NCBI GenBank assembly: GCA_949286815.1
Contig: CASEEB010000059.1
Location: forward strand, 1-12,969
Origin: an uncultured Eubacteriales bacterium
GTDB lineage: Bacteria > Bacillota > Clostridia > Oscillospirales > CAG-272
Direction: 5' to 3'
DNA: 12,969 nucleotides
Part shown: positions 1 to 5,957 of the stretch, in pieces
Position numbering within the stretch: position 1 is the stretch's first letter
Layout of the letters: each line of letters begins with the position of its first letter
Notes under the pieces: model-generated
The model's database searches: none
What the model was told of the DNA's origin: nothing
What the model saw: only the letters and a program-made list of their open reading frames with translations
Translations under genes and position numbers: made by a program

Positions 1-712
1 ATATAAACCTGATATATTCGGCGTTCGTATCATAAAGAGTTATGGGGGATTTCATGAGTTCGGTAAATTTTTCGACAGTGGTCATTTTTTCCACCTTGTT
101 TTCGTTTTCGGTTCTCGTAATAAAGAATATTTTTCCCAGAGGTGTTTTCTGTGTAACGCAGTTGTCGGGATTGTATGTATAACGCTGATAGATTCCGCTT
201 CCGTATTCCTTTAAGTGTAATGATATGCCGTATTTTTTCAGTACCTCGACGCCGCCCGGACGTAAATGGATCGGCGTGTTATACGGATATATACAGAAAT
301 TTTTCCGGTCGAGCAGTATACAGTCATCGGTTATATATCCCATACCGCGGTTTGTAAGATAGGTCGCGAGTGTGGTTTTTCCGCCCGTTGTCGCGGCGGA
401 AAAGAGATATGCTTTGCCGTTGTATTCAACGGCGGCGCCGTGAATAGCAAAAACCGAGTCGTCGTATTTGGTTTTCTCAAAAATAAATCTGTCAATCTCA
501 AGCAGGGGATTGGAGGTTTCCCGAGCCGTACCGCCAAAATCCATAACATACTGCTCGCCGTTTCGGGTGATATTTATTTCATACTCTGCGGGAAATTCGA
601 TTTCTGAAATATATTTTCCGAAATGAAGATATAAAATCGCGTTTATCTCATCGCAGTCGCAGTTTATTCTGAAGCAGGTTTGATACGGGGCATGGAAATA
701 TAGGGTTTTCAC
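1..712 (-). CDS. HprK-like P-loop kinase/ATPase, 3'-truncated by window edge
   Basis: The reading frame is open on the minus strand from a GTG at 712-710 to the window edge, giving 237 residues. AAGGA at 726-722 lies 9 nt upstream and supports the GTG. The core resembles the HPr kinase/phosphorylase C-terminal domain: His91-Gly92, a short beta hairpin, a Walker A loop at residues 106-113 (AATTGGKT), a helix, then 'RG' and an acidic Asp129-Asp130 pair where HprK has its 'ADD'. HprK proper phosphorylates HPr on a serine. This protein has a shorter, different N-terminal part and I do not see the HprK signature after the DD pair, so its substrate is unknown. HprK-related proteins also occur near PqqD/radical-SAM peptide-modification genes, but the downstream neighbours lie outside the window. 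The domain call is fairly sure; the function is not. Confidence 0.75.
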   Translation of the reverse strand, partial: MKTLYFHAPYQTCFRINCDCDEINAILYLHFGKYISEIEFPAEYEINITRNGEQYVMDFGGTARETSNPLLEIDRFIFEKTKYDDSVFAIHGAAVEYNGKAYLFSAATTGGKTTLATYLTNRGMGYITDDCILLDRKNFCIYPYNTPIHLRPGGVEVLKKYGISLHLKEYGSGIYQRYTYNPDNCVTQKTPLGKIFFITRTENENKVEKMTTVEKFTELMKSPITLYDTNAEYIRFI

Positions 713-752
713 TTTTTTGTTTCCTTGTTTTGCGGATATTAATTTTCGTGAC

Positions 753-837
753 GGCAAATATCATTGCTTTTTTGGGGATAACATCGCATTGATGGCTGTA
801 TGCGGATAATGTTATATCGCGTCTAATGACATTTGCC
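753..837 (-). promoter_or_regulatory. Structured 5' leader (long imperfect hairpin) of the HprK-like gene
   Basis: Two arms, 825-837 and 753-765, are complementary over 13 positions. One position is G-U when read as minus-strand RNA but A-C when read as plus-strand RNA, which favours a minus-strand transcript. Inside lies a second helix: seven pairs (809-815 with 778-784) continuous with five pairs (800-804 with 785-789), with a 4-nt bulge (805-808) and a 10-nt apical loop. The structure starts about 10 nt after the predicted transcription start and ends about 27 nt before the ribosome binding site. I do not recognise a known riboswitch class. A cis-regulatory leader is the likeliest reading. 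Confidence 0.5.
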
Positions 838-854
838 CGATTTTTTACGTATAT

Positions 855-883
855 ATTATAACATATTGTTTTTTAATTTTCAA
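855..883 (-). promoter_or_regulatory. Sigma-A type promoter for the HprK-like gene
   Basis: On the minus strand TTGAAA (883-878) and TATAAT (860-855) are separated by 17 nt, a near-consensus housekeeping promoter. Transcription would start near 848 and leave a leader of about 135 nt before the GTG at 712. Confidence 0.7.
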
Positions 884-922
884 TACACATAAATGAAAAA
901 TAATCAAACTTTGTGAAAATTT

Positions 923-944
923 GGCGTAATATAGGCGTAATATA
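923..944. repeat. Tandem 11-bp direct repeat
   Basis: GGCGTAATATA occurs twice back to back (923-933 and 934-944). It lies about 40-60 bp upstream of the minus-strand -35 box. An 11-bp period is about one helical turn, so it could hold two same-face protein sites. It may also be chance in AT-rich DNA. Confidence 0.4.
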
Positions 945-1108
945 TTATTTGGCCGAAAAGTATGAATGATTTTGAATTTAATTGTAATTAAAAGGCTTTT
1001 TTTGACTAATATCAGGGAATTTAATTAATGTTTTTGGACGAAACATGCGATATGGATAGTATCATGCATATTGGAAATAATGATAGACGATAATTTGCCC
1101 AAATTGTG

Positions 1109-1137
1109 TTGAAATAATCAAAACAATATGGTATAAT
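1109..1137 (+). promoter_or_regulatory. Promoter of the GH42-like gene
   Basis: TTGAAA (1109-1114), a 17-nt spacer and TATAAT (1132-1137) give a near-consensus promoter with a start near 1144. The first GTATAC palindrome (1136-1147) overlaps the end of the -10 box and the start site, a classical repressor position. Confidence 0.75.
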
Positions 1138-1176
1138 TGTATACAATCGTATTGTATACAAGCGTATTGTATACAG
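1136..1176. promoter_or_regulatory. Three operator-like palindromes spaced 15 bp apart
   Basis: ATTGTATACAAT (1136-1147) is a perfect 12-bp palindrome. TTGTATACAA (1152-1161) is a perfect 10-bp palindrome. TTGTATACAG (1167-1176) differs at its last base. Their centres (1141.5, 1156.5, 1171.5) are exactly 15 bp apart. GT-N(2)-AC-centred palindromes of this type are typical of FadR-subfamily GntR repressors of sugar-acid and organic-acid genes. No such regulator gene lies in the window, so the cognate protein is inferred. Confidence 0.65.
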
Positions 1177-1206
1177 CGTGAAGAAATCATAAAATAATTA
1201 TCTACT

Positions 1207-1220
1207 TGCTGTATACAGCA
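1207..1220. promoter_or_regulatory. Fourth GTATAC palindrome, in the leader
   Basis: TGCTGTATACAGCA is a perfect 14-bp palindrome centred 42 bp after the third operator. A degenerate relative (TTGCTGTATATGGG) follows at 1291-1304. It may be an auxiliary operator, for example for looping or roadblock repression within the transcribed leader. Confidence 0.5.
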
Positions 1221-1241
1221 GTTTTGCGTGCCGCAAAACTG
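1219..1241 (+). other. Perfect 10-bp hairpin in the leader, no T tract
   Basis: CAGTTTTGCG (1219-1228) and CGCAAAACTG (1232-1241) are exact reverse complements around a 3-nt loop. No U-run follows, so it is not an ordinary intrinsic terminator. It overlaps the end of the fourth GTATAC palindrome, so a bound protein and the RNA hairpin would involve the same bases. Confidence 0.5.
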
Positions 1242-1376
1242 TCCGGGTTTCTATTATACATTGTAAAAAAATCGTACAATTATTATCTATTTGCTGTATA
1301 TGGGTTCTTTTATGCGATTGTAAATAAATCGGACAAATATTCTAACAGCCGCGGCTTAGAAAACGGAGGTATATCC

Positions 1377-3107
1377 TTGGAGAACATTATTGGGACTGAG
1401 AACGGCAGTCATTTAAACAAAACCGCATCATGCGTTTCGGAAGATAACCGAGTGCTCAGATTATTTATAAACGGAAAAGCTCAGGACGGACTTGCGTATA
1501 TTACATATCTGACCGACAACAACCGCTATGGGGATTTTGCAAAAGCGGGATACCGTCTGTTTTCTTTTCCGGTCTTTTTCGGATATAATCATCTTAATGA
1601 AAACTCGGGACTTTACGTGTTTACAAAGGGAATTTTTGACGGCGATATTCCTGATTTTTCGGTCTTTGACGCGGATGTTGCAAAAATACTGAAAGCTTGT
1701 CCGGATGCTTTCCTCCTGCCGCGTGTAAACGTCTCGCCCTCGGAAAATTGGGAGAAAGCTCATCCTGACGAATTGTGCGACGCCCCTCGCGGCAAAAAAT
1801 CGGGAAGATTTTCTTTCGCTTCGGATATCTGGACGGAAGAAGTAAAAAAAGAGTTGGCGCTGTTTATTGAACACGTGGAAAACAGCGAATATGCTTCACA
1901 TATTGCCGGATATCAGATCGCGGGAGGAAATACCGAGGAATGGCTTCCGCTTGTTCCGGACGGTATAAGCGGGAAAAGAGCGGAGGAAAAATATTTTGAA
2001 TATCTCAGGTCACATAGCTGTGAGGAGAACAAAACAAGCTTTTATCGCTTTTATTCCGAGCTTGTGGCGGGGAGAATTTGTGAGTTCGCTTCCGAGGTAA
2101 AAAAGTTGACCGGGAACAGGCTCGCGGTGGGCAGCTTTTACGGATACACGTTTGAGTGCCCGGACAGGACGTCAGGCCATCATGCGCTCCGCAGACTTCT
2201 TGAATGTGACGATATTGACTTTATTTGCTCACCCATATCATATTCAATGGGGCGACAGGTCGGGCGCGACCATCCGTATATGATTCCGTTGGGGTCGGTA
2301 AAGCTGCACGGAAAGCTTTATTTTTCGGAAAATGACACAAGAACGCATTTGTCTTTGCCCGTAAACAATACTCCTCACTATACGTCTCCTATTTGGTTCG
2401 GACACGACGAGGCGACCTCGTGTGAGGTTATAAAAATGCACGCCGCGCGCGCGTTGATAAACGGTCATTCGGCGTGGTGGTTTGACATGTGGGGAGGTTG
2501 GTTTGCGGACGAAAGGTATATGAAATTGCTCGAAAAGCTTCGTCAGATATTTGAACAAAGCCGTAGCCTTCCGATGGGAGGAGTTTCAAACGTGGCGGTA
2601 TTTGTTGACGAAGAGACGTACGCAGGTCTTGACGATACATCGGTTTCGGGAATAGTATGCGGTTTTATCCGTGAGGCTTTGGGTAAAATGGGAGCCCCTT
2701 ACGACCTTTATCTGGCTTCCGACGCCGAGAGAGTTGTTGGCGGCTATAGCGCGGTTATCGCGCTTGTTCCGGCGCGTACTCCTTATATTGAAAAGCTTTC
2801 GGATCTGACACGGTCGCTAAATATAGCATATCTTGAAATCACAGATAAAAACGCCGGAATATCGACAGAAGAACTGCGAGATTTTCTGGAAAAGGGAAAT
2901 GTTCACCTGTGGTGCCGAAACGACGCGGTGATATACGCCAACGAGAGCTATTTGTTTCTTCATACCGCGGAGAACGCTGTATATGAACTTGAAACTCCCG
3001 AAAATGAAAATTTGCTCGATGTGATAACCGGAGAGTGGTTTGTTTCCGGTCGGGAAAGAGAAAAAGGAAAAAGTTTTTTGCTCAGGCGATTGAAAAATCC
3101 AAGGTGA
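1377..3107 (+). CDS. GH42-like clan GH-A glycosidase
   Basis: This 576-residue protein begins at TTG 1377, with GGAGG at 1365-1369 and a 7-nt spacer. The frame stays open back to 1206 but that part lacks a ribosome binding site and overlaps operators. Residues 1 to about 390 look like a (beta/alpha)8 barrel: 'YQIAGGNTEEW' (about 179-189) would hold the acid/base (Glu187 or Glu188) and 'LYFSEND' near 314-320 the nucleophile (Glu318). About residues 395-480 resemble the flavodoxin-like trimerisation domain of GH42 beta-galactosidases ('VAVFVDEETYAG'), followed by a small beta-rich tail. No signal peptide is visible, so it is probably cytoplasmic and acts on imported oligosaccharides. The motifs are diverged (N-T-E-E rather than N-E), so family and substrate are uncertain. 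It has its own operator-rich promoter and ends with TGA. Confidence 0.7.
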   Translation: MENIIGTENGSHLNKTASCVSEDNRVLRLFINGKAQDGLAYITYLTDNNRYGDFAKAGYRLFSFPVFFGYNHLNENSGLYVFTKGIFDGDIPDFSVFDADVAKILKACPDAFLLPRVNVSPSENWEKAHPDELCDAPRGKKSGRFSFASDIWTEEVKKELALFIEHVENSEYASHIAGYQIAGGNTEEWLPLVPDGISGKRAEEKYFEYLRSHSCEENKTSFYRFYSELVAGRICEFASEVKKLTGNRLAVGSFYGYTFECPDRTSGHHALRRLLECDDIDFICSPISYSMGRQVGRDHPYMIPLGSVKLHGKLYFSENDTRTHLSLPVNNTPHYTSPIWFGHDEATSCEVIKMHAARALINGHSAWWFDMWGGWFADERYMKLLEKLRQIFEQSRSLPMGGVSNVAVFVDEETYAGLDDTSVSGIVCGFIREALGKMGAPYDLYLASDAERVVGGYSAVIALVPARTPYIEKLSDLTRSLNIAYLEITDKNAGISTEELRDFLEKGNVHLWCRNDAVIYANESYLFLHTAENAVYELETPENENLLDVITGEWFVSGREREKGKSFLLRRLKNPR

Positions 3108-3162
3108 CTCATTGTTTGACTGCGGTTAAATAAATTACCGATTATAAATGAAAAATTAACTA

Positions 3163-3191
3163 TTGACAAACAGAAAAAATTATAGTATAAT
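3163..3191 (+). promoter_or_regulatory. Consensus promoter of tRNA-Gly
   Basis: TTGACA (3163-3168), a 17-nt spacer and TATAAT (3186-3191) match the consensus exactly. The start would be near 3198, about 46 nt before the mature tRNA, which fits a strongly expressed stable RNA gene. Confidence 0.85.
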
Positions 3192-3243
3192 AATTACGGT
3201 TATCCGGCAAAGTTCGGTAATGAAATGTTTGTCAATATTCGGC

Positions 3244-3317
3244 GCAGGCATAGTCTAGTGGTAAAACCTCAGCTTCCCAAGCTGAAGATGCGGGTTCGAT
3301 TCCCGTTGCCTGCTCCA
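3244..3317 (+). tRNA. tRNA-Gly, anticodon CCC
   Basis: The acceptor arms GCAGGCA (3244-3250) and TGCCTGC (3307-3313) pair fully. A discriminator T and encoded CCA (3315-3317) follow. The anticodon stem TCAGC/GCTGA encloses the loop TTCCCAA with anticodon CCC at 3276-3278, which reads GGG glycine codons. The D loop has the usual AGT..GGT pattern and the T arm contains GGTTCGATTCC. It is a single tRNA with its own promoter and terminator. Confidence 0.95.
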
Positions 3318-3319
3318 TT

Positions 3320-3356
3320 GCGGATTTCTCCGGCGAGAGATGTCCGCGATTTTTTA
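3320..3356 (+). terminator. Intrinsic terminator after tRNA-Gly
   Basis: GCGGA (3320-3324) pairs with TCCGC (3343-3347) and TTTCTC (3325-3330) with GAGAGA (3335-3340), with a CGGC loop and a 2-nt bulge. A run of six T (3350-3355) follows. Confidence 0.75.
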
Positions 3357-3426
3357 TATTATTTTTACTCGGATTATGGTGAAGATTTTTATATTTTGTT
3401 ATAATAAATGAAAGGTTGATAAATCC

Positions 3427-3981
3427 ATGCAACAGCTGAAAATGATAAGATACAGCGCGCCGGTAAAGAAAAGGGAATTGCCGGACGGATATTTTTACAG
3501 AATGTTCGGTGGCACACGTGAGGAAATCGAAGACTGGGTAAAGATATGCAAAAACGGTCTTCTTCCGGAGGACGGCGGAATTGAATGGTATTACAGTTCA
3601 ATTGAAAATTATCCCGATCTTGAACCGGAAAGAGACCTTTTTTTTGTGGTGGACTCCGACGGTAATAGAGTGGCTACCTCGGCGTCCGTGTGCCACAAGG
3701 ACAATACGGGATATATACATATGGTGGCCTCTCTTCCCGAAACAAGGGGCAAGGGAATAGGACACGCCATGCTTTCTTTCGCGCTTGAATTGATTGAAAA
3801 CCGCGGAGTTACACACACGGTGCTTACTACTGACGATCACCGTCTTGCCGCCATAAAGACATACCTTGACGCCGGTTTTCTGCCTGTAATTTATGATGAT
3901 CCCGAAAGTGATATGGAAGCGCGTTGGAATAAAGTGTTGAGTGAAATGAAATATCCTGACGTAAAGTTTATATATGAATAA
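3427..3981 (+). CDS. GNAT-family N-acetyltransferase
   Basis: This 184-residue cytosolic protein starts at ATG 3427, with AAAGG at 3411-3415. The GNAT signature is clear: a beta strand 'GYIHMVASLPETR' runs into the acetyl-CoA pyrophosphate loop RGKGIG (residues 107-112), followed by a long helix, a strand 'THTVLTTDD' (129-137) and motif B 'AAIKTYLDAGF' (141-151). Residues 1-60 are less typical and may carry the acceptor-binding part. The acceptor (small molecule, antibiotic or protein amine) cannot be told. A TATAAT at 3400-3405 could be a -10 box but its -35 is poor. The gene stands alone between the tRNA terminator and the next promoter. Confidence 0.85.
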   Translation: MQQLKMIRYSAPVKKRELPDGYFYRMFGGTREEIEDWVKICKNGLLPEDGGIEWYYSSIENYPDLEPERDLFFVVDSDGNRVATSASVCHKDNTGYIHMVASLPETRGKGIGHAMLSFALELIENRGVTHTVLTTDDHRLAAIKTYLDAGFLPVIYDDPESDMEARWNKVLSEMKYPDVKFIYE

Positions 3982-4059
3982 TGGGACTGTCCGTTATGCG
4001 CGCTGAAACGGCGAGCACGACAAAAAGTTAAAAATACTTTAAAATTTTTAGGATATTAC

Positions 4060-4088
4060 TTGAAAAGTATCGAAAAAAGTATTATAAT
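4060..4088 (+). promoter_or_regulatory. Promoter of the DUF1846 gene
   Basis: TTGAAA (4060-4065), a 17-nt spacer and TATAAT (4083-4088) precede a short leader. The predicted start is near 4095. A G-rich ribosome binding site (GGGGG, 4112-4116) lies 5 nt before the ATG at 4122. Confidence 0.75.
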
Positions 4089-4121
4089 AGATAAGAATTT
4101 TATTTTGTTTCGGGGGTACTT

Positions 4122-5603
4122 ATGAACAACATCGGATTTGATAACAATAAATACATAGAGCTTCAGTCAAAGAAAATTCTTGAGAGAATTTCAAGCTTCG
4201 GCGGAAAGCTTTATCTTGAGTTCGGCGGAAAGCTTTTCGACGACTATCACGCGTCGAGAGTTTTGCCGGGATTTTGCCCCGACAGCAAAATAAAAATGCT
4301 TTTAAACCTGAAAGAAAATGCCGAGACCATTATAGTGGTTTCCGCTAATGCAATTGAGCAGAATAAACTCAGAGGCGATCTGGGCATTACATACGACGAC
4401 GACGCGCTCCGTTTGATTGACGCGTTTAACGAGGTGGGCATTTCGGTATGCGGTGTGGTTGTATCTCACTATACAAAGCAGCCTGCGGCGGATAATTTTA
4501 TAAAACGTCTGGAGAATCTCGGAGTCCGCGCATACAGGCATTATCCTATAGAGGGGTATCCCACGAACGTATCGACAATAGTCAGTGACGAGGGTTACGG
4601 AAAGAACGAATACGTAAAGACGACCAAGCCTCTGATAGTGGTTACCGCGCCCGGACCCGGAAGCGGAAAAATGGCTACCTGCCTTTCGCAGCTGTATCAC
4701 GATAATCTGAACGGAATAAAGGCGGGTTATGCGAAATTTGAAACTTTTCCGATATGGAATCTTCCGCTTAAACACCCGGTAAATATGGCTTATGAAGCGG
4801 CCACGGTCGATTTGAATGATGTGAATATGATTGACCCGTTTCATCTTGAAGCGACCGGCGTGACGGCTGTAAATTACAACCGCGATATTGAAATCTTTCC
4901 GGTTCTCAAAGCGATTTTTGAAAAGATTTACGGCAGCTGTCCGTATAAGTCCCCCACCGATATGGGAGTAAACATGGCGGGTTATTGCATAGTCGATGAC
5001 GAGGTGGTGTCGGCGGCGTCAAAGGAAGAGATAGTAAGGCGGTATTTTGATACCATGTGCCGAAAGGTAAACGGACTTGCCGATTCCGAGGAAATTTACA
5101 AAGCCGAGCTTATAATGAATCAGGTAGGAATTGACAGTACATACCGCAAGGTCGTAAAGGCAGCCACCGAAAAATCCGAGCTTACCGGCGAGCCCGCGAC
5201 GGCAATTGAGCTGCCGCAGGGAATTGTGACAGGAAAGACCTCAAACCTGATGGGGGCGTCCGCGGCGGCGCTGCTTAACGCCCTTAAGATGCTTGGCGGA
5301 ATTGAAGATTCTTATCTGCTTTTGCCTGTGGAAATAATCGAACCGATACAGAAGCTTAAAATTGAGAATCTCGGAAACCGGAATCCGAGGCTTCACGCGG
5401 ATGAAATACTTATAGCCCTTTCCATTGCGGCGACTACCGATCCCGTGGCTGAACATGCCATGTCTCAGTTGCCTAAGCTGAAGGGATGTGAGGCACATAC
5501 GACGGTTATTGTCTCGGAGGTTGACAAAAATGTCTACCGAAAGCTCGGACTCAATCTGACTTGTACCCCTGTTTACGCTACCAAAAAGCTGTATCATAAA
5601 TAA
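4122..5603 (+). CDS. DUF1846 / UPF0371 family protein
   Basis: This 493-residue protein matches the usual length and opening of the UPF0371 family ('GFDNNKYIELQSKKILERI', then 'GKLYLEFGGKLFDDYHASRVLPGF'). Residues about 170-190 contain a beta strand and a P-loop-like turn, 'VTAPGPGSGKMA' (174-185), before a helix. Further conserved-looking blocks are 'GYAKFETFPIWNLPLKHPVN' (202-221) and 'ETFPI..' through 'DPFHLEATG' (238-246). The family is widespread in Bacillota and Actinobacteria with no settled biochemical role to my knowledge; the nucleotide-binding look is an inference from the PGPGSGK loop. No signal peptide or membrane segment is seen. It is monocistronic, with its own promoter and no coding partner within 350 bp downstream. 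Confidence 0.9.
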   Translation: MNNIGFDNNKYIELQSKKILERISSFGGKLYLEFGGKLFDDYHASRVLPGFCPDSKIKMLLNLKENAETIIVVSANAIEQNKLRGDLGITYDDDALRLIDAFNEVGISVCGVVVSHYTKQPAADNFIKRLENLGVRAYRHYPIEGYPTNVSTIVSDEGYGKNEYVKTTKPLIVVTAPGPGSGKMATCLSQLYHDNLNGIKAGYAKFETFPIWNLPLKHPVNMAYEAATVDLNDVNMIDPFHLEATGVTAVNYNRDIEIFPVLKAIFEKIYGSCPYKSPTDMGVNMAGYCIVDDEVVSAASKEEIVRRYFDTMCRKVNGLADSEEIYKAELIMNQVGIDSTYRKVVKAATEKSELTGEPATAIELPQGIVTGKTSNLMGASAAALLNALKMLGGIEDSYLLLPVEIIEPIQKLKIENLGNRNPRLHADEILIALSIAATTDPVAEHAMSQLPKLKGCEAHTTVIVSEVDKNVYRKLGLNLTCTPVYATKKLYHK

Positions 5604-5732
5604 TATTATCGTTAAAAGGGCTTGACGACGGTTGCAAGGGCGTTTTTTAGGCAAAGTTACCTGATTTAACTGTTGGCAACAGTCCGAAAAATAAGTAAAA
5701 CAGAGGCTTAATAACTTGGCCGGATAAAGAAA

Positions 5733-5770
5733 AACGGTTGCTTTTTACCTAAAGGTACAGAGCAACCGTT
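5733..5770 (-). terminator. Nested hairpin, terminator-like on the minus strand
   Basis: AACGGTTGCT (5733-5742) and AGCAACCGTT (5761-5770) are perfect reverse complements. An inner TACC/GGTA stem (5746-5749/5754-5757) has a TAAA loop. Read on the minus strand the stem is followed by a T-rich stretch; on the plus strand it is not. No minus-strand gene feeds into it, so it may end an unseen short RNA, block antisense transcription, or be a remnant. Confidence 0.4.
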
Positions 5771-5844
5771 CGCTGTGTTGTATAATTAATCGCCGCAAAA
5801 TACTTATGACCCAACCGCTTTTTTGAATTTATGTTTTGAAAATG

Positions 5845-5890
5845 TTAACATCGGCGCATTTATTAACATAAAATTAACATCACTCTAACT
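5845..5890 (+). promoter_or_regulatory. Pho box (PhoP binding repeats) of the Na/Pi transporter
   Basis: TTAACA at 5863-5868 and 5874-5879, and CTAACT at 5885-5890, are phased at exactly 11 bp with 5-nt spacers. Another TTAACA lies at 5845-5850. Direct TTAACA-like repeats with this spacing are the known PhoP binding pattern in Bacillus. The position just upstream of a phosphate transporter supports phosphate-starvation control by PhoPR. Confidence 0.8.
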
Positions 5891-5910
5891 AAGAAATTAT
5901 AAAAATAATG

Positions 5911-5916
5911 TATCAT
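5911..5916 (+). promoter_or_regulatory. Candidate -10 box of the Pho-regulated promoter
   Basis: TATCAT lies 20 bp after the last Pho repeat, the arrangement expected when PhoP replaces a good -35 box. TATAAA at 5898-5903 is an alternative. Confidence 0.4.
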
Positions 5917-5957
5917 AGGTAAATAATACCTAAAAGATCAAATCGGAGACAGATTAA

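Larger units (their letters stand above)
1184..1344. repeat. Degenerate leader repeats (two long copies, one partial)
   Basis: 1184-1215 and 1269-1300 match at 28 of 32 positions. Bases 1260-1289, overlapping the second copy, match 1317-1344 at about 25 of 28 positions with a 2-nt gap. The copies share an A-rich start, an ATC box and an ATTATCTA-like core; the first two end in TTGCTGTATA. This looks like local duplication and decay of a regulatory module between the promoter and the coding start. Confidence 0.5.
713..1376. other. Gene-free divergent regulatory region
   Basis: No convincing coding frame is present. The left part holds the minus-strand leader and promoter. The middle (about 945-1100) is AT-rich, with no element I can name beyond a loose inverted repeat around 1045-1070. 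The right part holds the plus-strand promoter, GTATAC palindromes and repeated leader of the glycosidase gene. A frame open from a TTG at 1206 covers the palindromes and hairpin but has no ribosome binding site there, so it is treated as untranslated. Confidence 0.6.
5604..5957. other. Intergenic region with hairpins and a Pho box
   Basis: No coding frame was found. Just after the DUF1846 stop, a short CTTG/CAAG stem and a T6 run at 5643-5648 could be a weak terminator. ACTGTT/AACAGT (5669-5674/5678-5683) forms a 6-bp hairpin with a 3-nt loop. A long nested hairpin lies at 5733-5770 and the Pho box at 5845-5890. TAGGTA/TACCTA (5916-5921/5927-5932) is a further small inverted repeat, near the predicted start of the transporter mRNA. 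Confidence 0.6.

Noticed and set aside
266..607. Plus-strand open frame of 113 codons
   Set aside because: It is antisense to the HprK-like gene, whose minus-strand frame has a P-loop, a ribosome binding site and a promoter.
3232..3432. Minus-strand 66-codon frame over the tRNA
   Set aside because: It is the reverse complement of tRNA-Gly and its flanks; the 'EQATGIEPASSAW'-type peptide is a well-known false call over tRNA genes.
5641..5700. Riboswitch between the DUF1846 and Na/Pi genes
   Set aside because: GCAAAG-like bases recall c-di-GMP aptamers but the required stems and conserved blocks are not there.
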